Assembly: GCF_038957035.1 (NCBI RefSeq)
Contig: NZ_CP152412.1
Span: 5,018,501 to 5,082,500 of the forward strand
Direction of reading: 5' to 3'
DNA length: 64,000 bases
Source of the DNA: Bradyrhizobium sp. B097
GTDB taxonomy: Bacteria; Pseudomonadota; Alphaproteobacteria; Rhizobiales; Xanthobacteraceae
The translations under genes and the position numbers were made by a program. The notes beneath the pieces are model-generated. The model was not told where the DNA came from and did not search any database. It saw nothing but the letters and a program-made list of their open reading frames with translations. Positions 9,619 through 18,315 of this stretch are shown piece after piece. Within the stretch, counting starts at the first letter, position 1. The number at the start of each line of letters is the position of its first letter.

Positions 9619-9768
9619 TCCGCGTTTCCCCCATTTTGTTCCGCGCTGCACGCGGAATTTTCTCGTAGCTCACCGGGTATTTTATAGACAAATTCGGCTG
9701 TGGGAACTTGATCGGGCCAAGAATCCGATATCCAATCCGGCCACTGGTTTGGTTTAGGGAGAACCCAG

Positions 9769-10017
9769 ATGAAGCGGATTTTCTTGGCGGCCGTGATCGC
9801 GACCTTTGCCGCCGGTTCGGCATTTGCACAGGACGCCTCCTGCGAGACGAAAGCCGTCGGCAAGGACGGCAAGCCGCTGGCCGGCGCGGCCAAGACCTCG
9901 TTCATGAAGAAGTGCACGATGGATACCTGCGAGACCAAGGCGGTGGGCTCCGACGGCAAGAAGCTCGCCGGCGCGGCCAAGAACTCGTTCATGAAGAAGT
10001 GCCAGAGCGGCGCCTGA
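9769..10017 (+). CDS. Secreted protein with two PsiF repeats
   Basis: An 82-residue protein with a signal peptide (MKRIFLAAVIATFAAGSAFA). The mature protein is built of two near-identical repeats: C-E-T-K-AVGKDGKPLAGAAKTSFMKKC and C-E-T-K-AVGSDGKKLAGAAKNSFMKKC. This is the PsiF repeat, known from a phosphate-starvation-inducible protein of E. coli. Each unit has a pair of cysteines. Function of the family is unknown; a periplasmic location is expected. The start follows AGGGAGAA. Phosphate control here is untested. Confidence 0.9.
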   Translation: MKRIFLAAVIATFAAGSAFAQDASCETKAVGKDGKPLAGAAKTSFMKKCTMDTCETKAVGSDGKKLAGAAKNSFMKKCQSGA

Positions 10018-10121
10018 GCCCCTCGCCGGCGCTTATTTGGCCCCCCTCAATCGGGACAGACTTCATCGGAACTCGATCGGGTCGCGCAGGGCGCGGCCCG
10101 AACCGCTGTTGATCGGTGTCC

Positions 10122-10367
10122 TCAGAACGAGACGCCGACCCGGACGCCCTTGCTCCAGACCCGCCGGCAACGCTTTTTGGTATTGCCGTGAAACATCTCG
10201 AAACGCTCGGGCAACTGGACCGGCTTGGAGAATTCCAGGCAGGCCCCGCCGGCGGAATAGTCCACCAGCCGGCATTCGATCAGCGGCGCCTTCGGTTCGA
10301 GCTGGAGCTTGACCACGCTGGATACACATCCTGTCGGACGAACACGCGCAAATCGTCGGGGATGCAT
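10122..10367 (-). CDS. PilZ domain protein
   Basis: A compact 81-residue protein that is essentially one PilZ domain, the family that binds cyclic di-GMP. The motif RRFARVR at 4-10 corresponds to RxxxR, and DYSAGG at 37-42 to (D/N)xSxxG; both contact the nucleotide in known members. The start at 10367 follows AGAGGCGG. Such single-domain proteins act as c-di-GMP adaptors. A second PilZ gene lies 2 kb away at 12443. No partner can be named from context. Confidence 0.87.
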   Translation of the reverse strand: MHPRRFARVRPTGCVSSVVKLQLEPKAPLIECRLVDYSAGGACLEFSKPVQLPERFEMFHGNTKKRCRRVWSKGVRVGVSF

Positions 10368-10437
10368 CAGGCCGCCTCTGGTGGAATCGTACCAATAGAT
10401 TCCTCGGCGGCCGTTAACATTTCGTTCAGGCGAACTG

Positions 10438-11409
10438 TTACGAATCGTGTCTGCCGCCAGACGGATCGGCGGGCCCGACGCCGGCACGGCGCGAGGCCGC
10501 CAGCGTCTCCGATGGCGCTTCCCCGAACTGCGACCGGTAGCTCCGCGAAAAATCACTCAGGTGCCAGAACCCGTAGGCCAGCGCACAGGCCTTGACGCTG
10601 GGCGCACCGGCGCGCAGTTGCTGGCGGACCAGCCAGAGCCGGCGCAGCCGCAGGTAGCGATGCAGGCTGACGCCCCGGTAGCGCTGGATCGCGTCGTGCA
10701 GCGTGCGCACCGACACGCCGATCTGCCTGGCGAGTTCGCCGCTGTAGATCGGGTGAGCCACGTCGCCGGCCAGGATGGCGCGCGCATCGTTGAAGACCTT
10801 GAACTGGCGCGTCGTGTTGGCCCGCGTCGCCCACTTGGCCGGCACGATCTCGGCGAACGCGTTGTCGATTGCGGCGAGCAGCGTCTCCTTGATCGACGCC
10901 CCCGTGGCGAACTCCGCAATCGTGACCTGATCCGACGTGACGAGCAGAACCTGCCTCACCACTTCGCGCAACCGATCCTGCGCGCGTTGAGAAATCTCGT
11001 GAATGCTGAAATGGAGCCCGGCGCTCGGCCAGCCGCGGTCGACAATCTCGGGCGTGAACATCATCGAGACATATTGGCGGGGCGTCTGCTCCACGGAGGT
11101 GTAGAACGCGCCGCCGCCGCCAAGCACGATCACCGCACGATCGCGCTCGACGCCGTTGAACCGCATCGGAACGCCGTCATCCATCGTGAAGCCGACCGCG
11201 GTGGTCTGCCGCGCAAGCTGCGCGTCGACGATCCGCGGGAACGATTGCGTGTAGTTGAGCTCGCATCCTGGCAAACTCAGGATGATCTGCTCGGCCGAAA
11301 TCTTCCGCGCAAGTGGCGTGAAATCAACATCCAGATCTCGGATCGAACTCCGGAATGCATCAACATCGTCAAAACGAAAGACTCTCGGCACCAGCAATGG
11401 CGCCGTCAA
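10438..11409 (-). CDS. AraC family transcriptional regulator
   Basis: A 323-residue regulator. The N-terminal two-thirds form a ligand or dimerisation region similar to the AraC-binding-like domain of OxyR-unrelated, Gal-type regulators; its ligand is unknown. The C-terminal part (about 205-310) has two helix-turn-helix units, with HPIYSGELARQIGVSVRTLH as the first and VKACALAYGFWHLSDFSRSY as the second, followed by the family signature FGEAPSET. It is divergent from the DUF2336 gene at 11721, across about 310 bases; control of that operon or of itself is possible but unproven. Confidence 0.93.
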   Translation of the reverse strand: MTAPLLVPRVFRFDDVDAFRSSIRDLDVDFTPLARKISAEQIILSLPGCELNYTQSFPRIVDAQLARQTTAVGFTMDDGVPMRFNGVERDRAVIVLGGGGAFYTSVEQTPRQYVSMMFTPEIVDRGWPSAGLHFSIHEISQRAQDRLREVVRQVLLVTSDQVTIAEFATGASIKETLLAAIDNAFAEIVPAKWATRANTTRQFKVFNDARAILAGDVAHPIYSGELARQIGVSVRTLHDAIQRYRGVSLHRYLRLRRLWLVRQQLRAGAPSVKACALAYGFWHLSDFSRSYRSQFGEAPSETLAASRRAGVGPADPSGGRHDS

Positions 11410-11720
11410 ATGACTGCTCCTGTGAAATGGCTTCTAAAATTTGCACGCGGCGCCGCGCACAGCGCGCCGGCCGCATTGATAAATTCCGTGCACAAAATAC
11501 AAATCGCCCAATGAGCTCAATCAGGAAAAATGCGGTCCGCTCGTCGAACCGGACAATCTGGCAAAATAGCGCCGCTGCCGAATTTCGATAGTGTTTGCCT
11601 GGATATCCACCGTTGGGATCAGCCTCCACACCGATTTCTATACCCCTATTAAAGATTCGGGGAGCAGATTGACGTTGGGAACGATGCTGTTCCCCGTCGC
11701 GGAACATTTTAGGGACCGCA
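11410..11720. other. Intergenic region between AraC regulator and DUF2336 operon
   Basis: This 311-base divergent region holds the promoters of both flanking genes. Its left half is moderately AT-rich. A notable site is the inverted repeat at 11677-11694, listed separately. No coding sequence is supported. Confidence 0.6.
11677..11694. promoter_or_regulatory. Inverted repeat upstream of DUF2336 gene
   Basis: Perfect inverted repeat GGGAAC-GATGCT-GTTCCC, ending 26 bases before the ATG at 11721. It could be an operator (for example of the divergent AraC regulator) or a leader hairpin. Evidence is the symmetry and position only. Confidence 0.35.
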
Positions 11721-12434
11721 ATGACAGCCATTGCCTCGCCCGATCTTATTGCCAAGCTCGACCATGTCTTGAAGGCCGGTTCGCCAGACCTCCGCACGCG
11801 CATGCTGCAGGAGGTGGCCGGGCTGTTTCTCGACGACGCTCACCGCCTTAGCGAACACCACGTCAAGCTGTTCGACGACATCCTGATCCGTCTGACTGAG
11901 AGCGTCGAGTTGCGCGCCCTGACCACGCTCAGCCGCTCGCTCGCCGACTTGCACCTGGTGCCGCGGGAACTCGCCCGTCGCCTCGCCAACCATGACGATG
12001 CCGATGTCGCCGCGCCGATCCTGCGAAACTGCGCCTGCATTCCGGACGCCGATCTGATCGACATTGCCTGGATGCGGGCCGAGGGACATCTCTGCGCGAT
12101 CGCTGGACGTAAGGCCGTCGACCAGGAGCTCACGGACATTCTGCTGATGCGCGGCGACAGCAATGTGCTTCGCGCGCTCGCGCGCAATCCCGGCGCCGAC
12201 ATGACCAGCGCAGGCCTTGCCATGATGGTCGATGCCGCCGAGCGCGACGGGGACATCGCAGCTGCGCTGGTCTCGCGCAAGGACCTGCCTCACCGCGTTC
12301 TTGCCGACCTCCTCATGCGATCCACGCCGCGCCAGCAAGCCCGGCTGCTCAGGATCGCACGCCCCGAGTTTCGGGACGCGATCCGCGCCGCGATCGATGC
12401 CGGGCTCGCTGCGAAACCCGTTCAGGCCGTGTGA
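11721..12434 (+). CDS. DUF2336 domain protein
   Basis: A 237-residue helical-repeat protein that I assign to the DUF2336 family, known mainly from alphaproteobacteria. It shows short helical repeats (RALTTLSRSLADLHLVPREL, ANHDDADVAAPILRNC, RDLPHRVLADLLMRS type units). Family members are commonly about 370 residues, so this is a short form. It is the first gene of a tight cluster with a PilZ protein (overlap or 8-base gap, depending on start) and a 65-residue protein. Function of the family is unknown; co-location with a c-di-GMP receptor suggests involvement in motility, surface or cell-cycle signalling. Confidence 0.8.
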   Translation: MTAIASPDLIAKLDHVLKAGSPDLRTRMLQEVAGLFLDDAHRLSEHHVKLFDDILIRLTESVELRALTTLSRSLADLHLVPRELARRLANHDDADVAAPILRNCACIPDADLIDIAWMRAEGHLCAIAGRKAVDQELTDILLMRGDSNVLRALARNPGADMTSAGLAMMVDAAERDGDIAAALVSRKDLPHRVLADLLMRSTPRQQARLLRIARPEFRDAIRAAIDAGLAAKPVQAV

Positions 12435-12442
12435 GTTGCGCA

Positions 12443-12778
12443 ATGGCGTATGGTGACCGCAGGGCGGAGCGCGTCAAGCTTGAGACGCGCCATCCCGTCA
12501 ATCTCATGGGGGTCGACGGCACCTGGCGGCGGAGCTGCATCCTGCTCGACGTCTCGCAAAACGGTGCCCGGCTCGAGGTCGACGGAACGCTTGATGTGCT
12601 GAAGGCCCAGGAGTTCTTCCTGGTGTTGTCCTCGCGTGGACTGGCGTTCCGACGCTGCGAACTGGTTCGTGTCGACGGTACCGAGATCGGCGTGAGATTC
12701 ATCGAAGAACGAAAGCGAAAGGGACGCGCCGTCATTCCGAGATCAGGATCGGCGGCAACCGGCCCGAGGGGAAGTTGA
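12443..12778 (+). CDS. PilZ domain protein
   Basis: A 111-residue PilZ protein. DRRAERVKLETRHP carries the basic RxxxR-like motif, and LDVSQNGARLEV at about 35-46 is the (D/N)xSxxG motif, so c-di-GMP binding is likely. It closes with a basic tail (ERKRKGRAVIPRSG). A GTG at 12431 overlaps the stop of the DUF2336 gene in a GTGA arrangement and is an alternative start; the ATG at 12443 was preferred because the homologous part starts there. It ends four bases before the next gene, so all three genes are translationally linked. Confidence 0.85.
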   Translation: MAYGDRRAERVKLETRHPVNLMGVDGTWRRSCILLDVSQNGARLEVDGTLDVLKAQEFFLVLSSRGLAFRRCELVRVDGTEIGVRFIEERKRKGRAVIPRSGSAATGPRGS

Positions 12779-12782
12779 CGAC

Positions 12783-12980
12783 ATGACCATGCAGAGAGCA
12801 ACAAGCATCGCGATATCGGCGGTCTCCACCGCACCATTGCGCGGCACCATCGCAATCGAGTGCGCCGGCAGCGTCGCGACGTTCGAGATCGACGAGGAAC
12901 TGGCCCATCGCCTCTGCAGCGACCTCGAGCGATTTCTGACCCAGGTTCCACGCCGGACCAGCACGGCGCGTTCCGGCTGA
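12783..12980 (+). CDS. Small protein, third gene of DUF2336-PilZ cluster
   Basis: A 65-residue protein starting four bases after the PilZ stop codon. It has no signal peptide or membrane segment. A central beta-like stretch (GTIAIECAGSVATFEIDEEL) and a following helix (AHRLCSDLERFLTQV) suggest a small folded domain. No family is recognised. The tight spacing is the main support; the start is preceded by the AGGGGAAG of the PilZ 3-prime end. Confidence 0.6.
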   Translation: MTMQRATSIAISAVSTAPLRGTIAIECAGSVATFEIDEELAHRLCSDLERFLTQVPRRTSTARSG

Positions 12981-13003
12981 CATTGCCCGAACGCCCGCGC
13001 CGC

Positions 13004-13879
13004 CTACTCGCGCTTGAAGCGATAGTCGAAGCGGTCGCCGTCCGCCTTGATCAGGCCGACCGTGGGGGCCGGAAAATGGATCGGCAGGATCAGCGTGTCG
13101 GTCCCCGCAACCGAGGCAAAGAACTTTCGCCGCGAGACCGCCGATTGCTTCGGGTCCCAATCCGGCTTGGCCGACCACTCCGGCTCGCGGCACTGGATCG
13201 CGTGATGCATCAGATCGCCGGCGACCACCGCGCGCTGCCCCTTCGAGAAGACGTTGACGCAGCAATGGCAGGGCGAATGGCCTGGCGTCGGCGTCAGCGT
13301 GACGGTGTCGTCGAGCGCATAGTCGTCGTCGACCAGGAGCGCCTGCCCGGCTTCGACGATCGGCAGGCAATTGTCGCGAAACACCGTGCCGGGCGGGTTG
13401 GCGCCCTTGGCGTTCTCGGCCTCCCAGGCGGCATACTCGCCTTTGTGGAAGACGTATTTCGCATTCGGGAAGGTCGGCACCCAGCGCCCGTCGCGCAGCG
13501 TGGTGTTCCAGCCGGTGTGATCGATATGCAGATGGGTGCAGAACACGTAGTCGATCTGCTCATAGGAGATGCCGAGCGCGAACAGCTCGTTGCGCCAGCG
13601 CTCCTTGCCCGGGAAATCGAACGGCGGCGGGTGTCCCTTGTCCTCGCCGGTGCAGGTGTCGACCAGGATGGTGTAGCGCGGCGTCCGCACCACGAAGGTC
13701 TGATAGGTGATCAACATCATGCCGCGCGCGGCATCGAAGACCTCCGGCTCCATCGTCTTCAGATGATGCTTGAACACATCGTCGTCATAGGTCGGGAAGA
13801 AATCCTGCGGCCGCCGCCACGGCCCCTCGCGCTCGATCACAGCGTCGATCGTGATGTCGCCGATCCTGATCTGCTTCAT
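13004..13879 (-). CDS. MBL-fold metallo-hydrolase
   Basis: Metallo-beta-lactamase-fold hydrolase, 291 residues. The metal-binding signature THLHIDHTGW places His116, His118, Asp120 and His121, and a later GHSPCHCC supplies another His ligand. The long insertion between them and the N-terminal region resemble lactonase or quorum-quenching type members, but activity cannot be assigned. No signal peptide, so cytoplasmic. The leader contains a hairpin whose 3-prime arm overlaps the GGGAG ribosome binding site. Confidence 0.9.
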   Translation of the reverse strand: MKQIRIGDITIDAVIEREGPWRRPQDFFPTYDDDVFKHHLKTMEPEVFDAARGMMLITYQTFVVRTPRYTILVDTCTGEDKGHPPPFDFPGKERWRNELFALGISYEQIDYVFCTHLHIDHTGWNTTLRDGRWVPTFPNAKYVFHKGEYAAWEAENAKGANPPGTVFRDNCLPIVEAGQALLVDDDYALDDTVTLTPTPGHSPCHCCVNVFSKGQRAVVAGDLMHHAIQCREPEWSAKPDWDPKQSAVSRRKFFASVAGTDTLILPIHFPAPTVGLIKADGDRFDYRFKRE

Positions 13880-14005
13880 GCCGCTTCGCTCCCGCTTTTT
13901 TGAGAAGCGTAGCGGGCGATGCTGGGCCAGACAAGCCGGACACAGCGCGGCAGGCCATGCGCCGTTGCATTGCTTGCGCGCGTGGCTTGCCGCAAACCGT
14001 AGTCT

Positions 14006-14302
14006 TTAAACAGCGTCCTTGGCGACCTTGAGAGGTGACGCCTTGACCGACTTGCTGGCCGGCTTCGCTGCAAATTCCATCGGCTCTTTCGTGAAAGGAT
14101 TTACACCACTGCGAGCTTCCGTGGCAGGCTTATGCACGACAGACATTTTCACAAAGCCAGGAATGACGAACTCACCGGATTCGTTCAGCTCCTTGTAGCC
14201 AACAGTCGCCATATGCTCGATGACGGTCCTCACGTCGTTCTTCGATATCTGCGTGCCCTCGGCAATCGCGTCGATCAATTGATTCTTCGTCATCTTGGCC
14301 AT
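14006..14302 (-). CDS. HU family DNA-binding protein
   Basis: A 98-residue histone-like protein. The N-terminal helices (KNQLIDAIAEGTQISKNDVRTVIEHM) and the beta arm (GEFVIPGFVKMSVVHKPATEARSGVNPFTKEPMEF) are conserved, with the Pro-containing arm tip RSGVNPFTKEP. The C-terminal tail is Lys/Ala-rich (AAKPASKSVKASPLKVAK), which adds non-specific DNA binding, as seen in some actinobacterial and rhizobial HU variants. It would act as a nucleoid protein. The cell presumably also has a canonical HU elsewhere. Confidence 0.9.
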   Translation of the reverse strand: MAKMTKNQLIDAIAEGTQISKNDVRTVIEHMATVGYKELNESGEFVIPGFVKMSVVHKPATEARSGVNPFTKEPMEFAAKPASKSVKASPLKVAKDAV

Positions 14303-14591
14303 GCTGAAATCCTCTGAATTCGGGGGGCGCGCGAGCTACGATGTAACTCTGTCCAGAATGTGGTAAAGCCACGCAGCGCGCTTCTTGTTCATGCCAACGG
14401 TCATGAAGTCACCGGGCTTAGAACCTATCGAGGCCTGAAACGCAAGCATGCGCAACAATCTGCAGTGTATATTTCTCGACCCGGTTAGCGCCTTGATTCT
14501 ACGCGCGGACTTGCTCAGCAAGGCGATTGCCGTTGTCGACGAGTTCAAGAACCAGGCCGCAGCAGCAAACTGCGAACCACCATCGCCTTAC

Positions 14592-14779
14592 CCGCTCGCC
14601 GTGATAGACGACGAGGAAGTATCGCCAGAACGGTGCCAGGACGTCGCCCGCCGCTCGATCGCTGCCGGCAGCAAGATCGACGTCGTGGTCCATCCCGGTG
14701 CGACCCACGACTTCTCAGCGCGGCGCTCAGGGATGCGATGGTGAGGTCGATTGCCGCAGTCGACGGCTTGAAGGATTAG
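14592..14779 (+). pseudogene. Remnant of a dienelactone hydrolase family gene (C-terminal part)
   Basis: Translation from about 14592 gives PLAVIDDEEVSPERC, then AAGSKIDVVVHPGATHDF, which matches the C-terminal part of dienelactone hydrolases: the Asp region (IGxxDDxxPxxRC) and the catalytic His in PGATHxF. The N-terminal half with the nucleophile Cys is missing. After GATHDF the frame shifts by one base; in the next frame AALRDAMVRSIAAVDGLKD-stop gives a plausible C terminus. A second, diverged copy of this 3-prime end lies at about 14507-14566 (KAIAVVDEFKNQAAA). The locus is therefore a decayed, partly duplicated gene. Confidence 0.6.
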
Positions 14780-14844
14780 GCCGCCGCAAATCGACCAGAA
14801 ACGCCTCCTACCCGGAGCAACCATCCAGCAGGGAAACGAGTCGC

Positions 14845-15819
14845 TTGGGCAGGAAATTGAAGTACGCGGCAGCGGCGATCGTTGCCATCACCGCCGGCAT
14901 CTACCTCAACAACTCCAGCCTTCTCGCAACCCACGCCGGCGGCAAGCCGGTGCTCCTCGCCCATCGCGGCATGGCGCAACGCTTCGACGAGCGCGACCTC
15001 AGGAACGACACCTGCACCGCGGCGCGCATGCTGCCGCCAAGCCATGACTATCTCGAGAACACGATCCGCTCGATGCAGGCGAGCTTCGATCGCGGCGCCG
15101 ATATCGTCGAGCTCGACGTCCATCCGACGACCGACGGCGAATTCGCGGTGTTTCACGACTGGACGGTCGATTGCCGGACCGACGGCCAGGGCGTCACCCG
15201 CGAACAGCCGATGGCACGGCTGAAGATGCTCGATATCGGCTATGGCTACACCGCCGATGGCGGCAAGACCTTTCCATTCCGCGGCAAGGGCATCGGCTTG
15301 ATGCCATCGCTGGACGAGGTGCTCACGACCTTTCCGGATCGCCGGTTCCTGATCAACGTCAAGAGCCGCGATCCCTCCGAGGGCGAGAAGCTCGCGGCGG
15401 TCTTGAATCGGCTTCCCGCCGAGCGACGCGAGCTGATCATGGTCTATGGCGGCGACGATCCGATCGAGGCGATCCGGCGCCTTGCGCCGGGGACGCGGAC
15501 GATCTCGCGCGCAGCCATCAAGAGCTGCCTCGTTCGCTATCTCGGCTATGGCTGGACCGGCATCGTGCCGGATGCCTGCCGCAATGCCATCGTGCTGGTG
15601 CCGATCAACTACGCGCCGTGGCTGTGGGGATGGCCGGACCGTTTCCTCAACCGCACGGCGGCGGCAAACAGCGTGGTGTTCGTGCTCGGCCCCTATCAGG
15701 GCGGCGAATTCTCGACCGGGGTCGACGATGCCGAGCTATTCCGGCGCCTGCCCGAGAACTATTCCGGCGGCATCTGGACCAACGAGATCGAGACCATCGC
15801 CCGCCTCACCGGCCGGTAG
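14845..15819 (+). CDS. Glycerophosphodiester phosphodiesterase family protein
   Basis: GDPD-fold protein of about 324 residues. The active-site pieces are visible: LLAHRG near 34-39, [18 protein letters not shown] (metal-binding Glu and Asp, catalytic His), and VKSRDPSEG later. An N-terminal hydrophobic helix ([16 protein letters not shown]) is a signal anchor, so it acts at or outside the inner membrane, releasing glycerol-3-phosphate or a related product. The start is uncertain: no ATG lies in frame near the homologous region. TTG at 14845 with AGGGAAAC upstream is preferred. The frame runs further upstream into decayed hydrolase sequence. Confidence 0.82.
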   Translation: MGRKLKYAAAAIVAITAGIYLNNSSLLATHAGGKPVLLAHRGMAQRFDERDLRNDTCTAARMLPPSHDYLENTIRSMQASFDRGADIVELDVHPTTDGEFAVFHDWTVDCRTDGQGVTREQPMARLKMLDIGYGYTADGGKTFPFRGKGIGLMPSLDEVLTTFPDRRFLINVKSRDPSEGEKLAAVLNRLPAERRELIMVYGGDDPIEAIRRLAPGTRTISRAAIKSCLVRYLGYGWTGIVPDACRNAIVLVPINYAPWLWGWPDRFLNRTAAANSVVFVLGPYQGGEFSTGVDDAELFRRLPENYSGGIWTNEIETIARLTGR

Positions 15820-15898
15820 ATCCGGCGTCTCCTGTCATCTCGCCGTCATAGAAATCGTGCGACTGAAGCCGCCGCTCGCCGCATCGAGGACAAACCTT

Positions 15899-16531
15899 AT
15901 GACCGAACCGAAGCCTTCCCGCCCCAAGCTTGCCGAAACCGTCATCGAGCCGACGGTCAAGCTGCGAGAGGTCAAGGTCGGCCGTTGCTGCGAAGTCCTC
16001 GGCGACACCGCGATCGAATACACCGAGCTCGGCGATTACTCCTACCTCGGCAGCGGCTGCATGGTCGCCGACGCCCAGATCGGCCGGTTCTGCGCGATCG
16101 CGGCGCAGGTTAGGATCGGCGCGCCCAATCACCCGGTCGAGCGCCCCTCGCAGCATCGCTTCACCTACTGCCCTGAATACTACTCGGCCTCCGCCGAGCG
16201 CGATCATGGCTTCTTCAGCGATCGGCGCGCGGACCGCGTCGTGATCGGCAACGACGTCTGGATCGGCCATGGCGTGATCGTGCTGCCCGGCGTCACCGTC
16301 GGAGACGGTGCGGTGCTTGCGGCCGGCGCGGTGGTCTCGCGCGATGTCGCCCCCTACACCATCGTTGGCGGCGTGCCGGCCCGGCCGATCAAGGAGCGGT
16401 TCAACCGCAAGATCGCGGCCGAGCTGTCGCAGATCGCTTGGTGGAATTGGCCGGCCGAGACCATCTGGGAGCGGCTACCGGAATTCCAGTCCGGCGACGT
16501 CGAGGCGTTCTGCGCACGGTGGAGAGCGTGA
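15899..16531 (+). CDS. Hexapeptide-repeat transferase, phosphonate-metabolism type
   Basis: Left-handed beta-helix acyltransferase of 210 residues. Hexapeptide turns are seen in [36 protein letters not shown] and [49 protein letters not shown] type stretches. The internal [14 protein letters not shown] and terminal [10 protein letters not shown] match the subfamily found in phosphonate utilisation clusters. It probably transfers an acetyl group to a small molecule; the acceptor is unknown, and no phn genes are nearby. The start follows CGAGGAC. It is convergent with the ABC-F gene, ending one base apart from it. Confidence 0.88.
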   Translation: MTEPKPSRPKLAETVIEPTVKLREVKVGRCCEVLGDTAIEYTELGDYSYLGSGCMVADAQIGRFCAIAAQVRIGAPNHPVERPSQHRFTYCPEYYSASAERDHGFFSDRRADRVVIGNDVWIGHGVIVLPGVTVGDGAVLAAGAVVSRDVAPYTIVGGVPARPIKERFNRKIAAELSQIAWWNWPAETIWERLPEFQSGDVEAFCARWRA

Positions 16532-16532
16532 G

Positions 16533-18155
16533 CTAACTCCGCAACCCCGGCGCTTCCTGTCCGGTTCGTGCGACGTATTCGGTATAGCCGCCGCCAAACT
16601 GATGGATACCTTCCGGCGTCAGCTCGAGCACGCGGTTGGAGAGCGCGGCGAGGAAGTGCCGGTCATGGGACACGAACAGCATCGTGCCCTCGAACTCGGA
16701 GAGCGCTGATATCAGCATCTCCTTGGTGGCGAGATCGAGATGGTTGGTCGGCTCGTCGAGTACCAGGAAGTTTGGCGGATCGAACAGCATCTTGGCCATG
16801 ACGAGCCGCGCCTTCTCGCCGCCCGAGAGCACCCGACACTTCTTCTCGACATCGTCACCCGAGAAGCCGAAGCAGCCGGCGAGCGAGCGCAAGGAGCCCT
16901 GCCCGGCTTGCGGAAATGCGTCCTCCAGCGACTGGAACACGGTGCGCTCGCCGTCGAGCAGGTCCATCGCGTGCTGGGCGAAATAGCCCATCTTGACGCT
17001 GCCGCCGACCGCGACCGCGCCGTCGTCGGGCTCGGTTGAACCGGCGACCAGCTTCAGCAGCGTCGACTTGCCGGCGCCGTTGATGCCCATCACGCACCAG
17101 CGCTCCCGGCGGCGGATCATGAAGTCGAACCCGTCATAGATGCGCTTGCTGCCGTAGGCCTTGTGGACATTCTTCAGGCTGACGACGTCCTCGCCGGAGC
17201 GCGGCGCGGGCTGGAATTCGAACGCGACGGTCTGCCGCCGCCGCGGCGGCTCGACCCGCTCGATCTTGTCGAGCTTCTTGACCCGGCTCTGCACTTGAGC
17301 TGCGTGCGAGGCGCGCGCCTTGAAGCGCTCGATGAACTTGATCTCCTTGGCGAGCATCGCCTGCTGCCGCTCGAACTGCGCCTGCTGCTGCTTGTCGGAG
17401 AGCGCACGCTGCTGCTCGTAGAACTCGTAATTGCCGGAATAGGTGGTGAGCTGGCCGCCGTCGATCTCGACCACCTTGTTGATGATGCGGTTGATGAACT
17501 CGCGGTCATGCGAGGTCATCAGCAGCGCGCCCTCATAGCCCTTCAGGAACTGCTCCAGCCAGATCAGGCTTTCAAGATCGAGATGGTTGCTCGGCTCGTC
17601 GAGCAGCATGACGTCGGGACGCATCAGCAGAATACGCGCCAGCGCGACGCGCATCTTCCAGCCGCCGGAGAGCTTGCCGACGTCGTCGTCCATCATCTCC
17701 TGGCTGAAGCCGAGACCGGAGAGCGCCTCGCGCGCACGGCCGTCGAGCGCGTAGCCGTCGAGCTCCTCGAACTGATGCTGCACCTCGCCATAGCGCGCGA
17801 TGATGTCGTCCATCTCATCGGCCTTGTCGGGGTCGGCCATCGCGGCCTCGAGTTCCCGAAGCTCGGCTGCCACGACGCTGACGGGTCCCGCCCCATCCAT
17901 CACCTCGGCGACTGCGCTGCGGCCGGACATTTCGCCGACATCCTGGCTGAAATAGCCGATCGAGATGCCGCGATCGAGCGAGACCTGGCCTTCATCGGGG
18001 ATTTCCCGGCCCGAGATCATCCGGAACAGCGTGGTCTTGCCGGCGCCGTTCGGGCCGACAAGGCCGATCTTCTCGCCCTTCTGGAGCGCCGCGGAGGCTT
18101 CGATGAAGAGGATCTGGTGGCCGACTTGCTTGGAGACGTTATCGAGGCGGATCAT
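16533..18155 (-). CDS. ABC-F family ATP-binding protein
   Basis: Soluble twin-ATPase of 540 residues with no membrane domain, the ABC-F pattern. First cassette: Walker A GLVGPNGAGKTT, signature LSGGWKMRVALA, Walker B VMLLDEPSNHLDL. A charged linker rich in Gln, Lys and Arg follows (about 240-300). Second cassette: GINGAGKSTLLK, LSGGEKARLVMAKML and FLVLDEPTNHLDL. Members bind the ribosome E site and relieve stalled translation or confer antibiotic resistance. The start at 18155 gives the canonical MIRLDNVSK opening; longer frames add unrelated residues. Housekeeping role is more likely than resistance. Confidence 0.93.
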   Translation of the reverse strand: MIRLDNVSKQVGHQILFIEASAALQKGEKIGLVGPNGAGKTTLFRMISGREIPDEGQVSLDRGISIGYFSQDVGEMSGRSAVAEVMDGAGPVSVVAAELRELEAAMADPDKADEMDDIIARYGEVQHQFEELDGYALDGRAREALSGLGFSQEMMDDDVGKLSGGWKMRVALARILLMRPDVMLLDEPSNHLDLESLIWLEQFLKGYEGALLMTSHDREFINRIINKVVEIDGGQLTTYSGNYEFYEQQRALSDKQQQAQFERQQAMLAKEIKFIERFKARASHAAQVQSRVKKLDKIERVEPPRRRQTVAFEFQPAPRSGEDVVSLKNVHKAYGSKRIYDGFDFMIRRRERWCVMGINGAGKSTLLKLVAGSTEPDDGAVAVGGSVKMGYFAQHAMDLLDGERTVFQSLEDAFPQAGQGSLRSLAGCFGFSGDDVEKKCRVLSGGEKARLVMAKMLFDPPNFLVLDEPTNHLDLATKEMLISALSEFEGTMLFVSHDRHFLAALSNRVLELTPEGIHQFGGGYTEYVARTGQEAPGLRS

Positions 18156-18315
18156 GCTCTCATACTGGGAACTGAGGGTTTGCGGCCTCTTATTCGATCT
18201 GGGACGTGGGTGGAAGCCCATTCCTTGGGGTTTCGCGCCGTGCTCCATGCATGCCACGAGCGTTGCCAATGGAATATGACATGAAGCTCTTCAGCGGCCG
18301 GTTTTGGGGCGTCAC

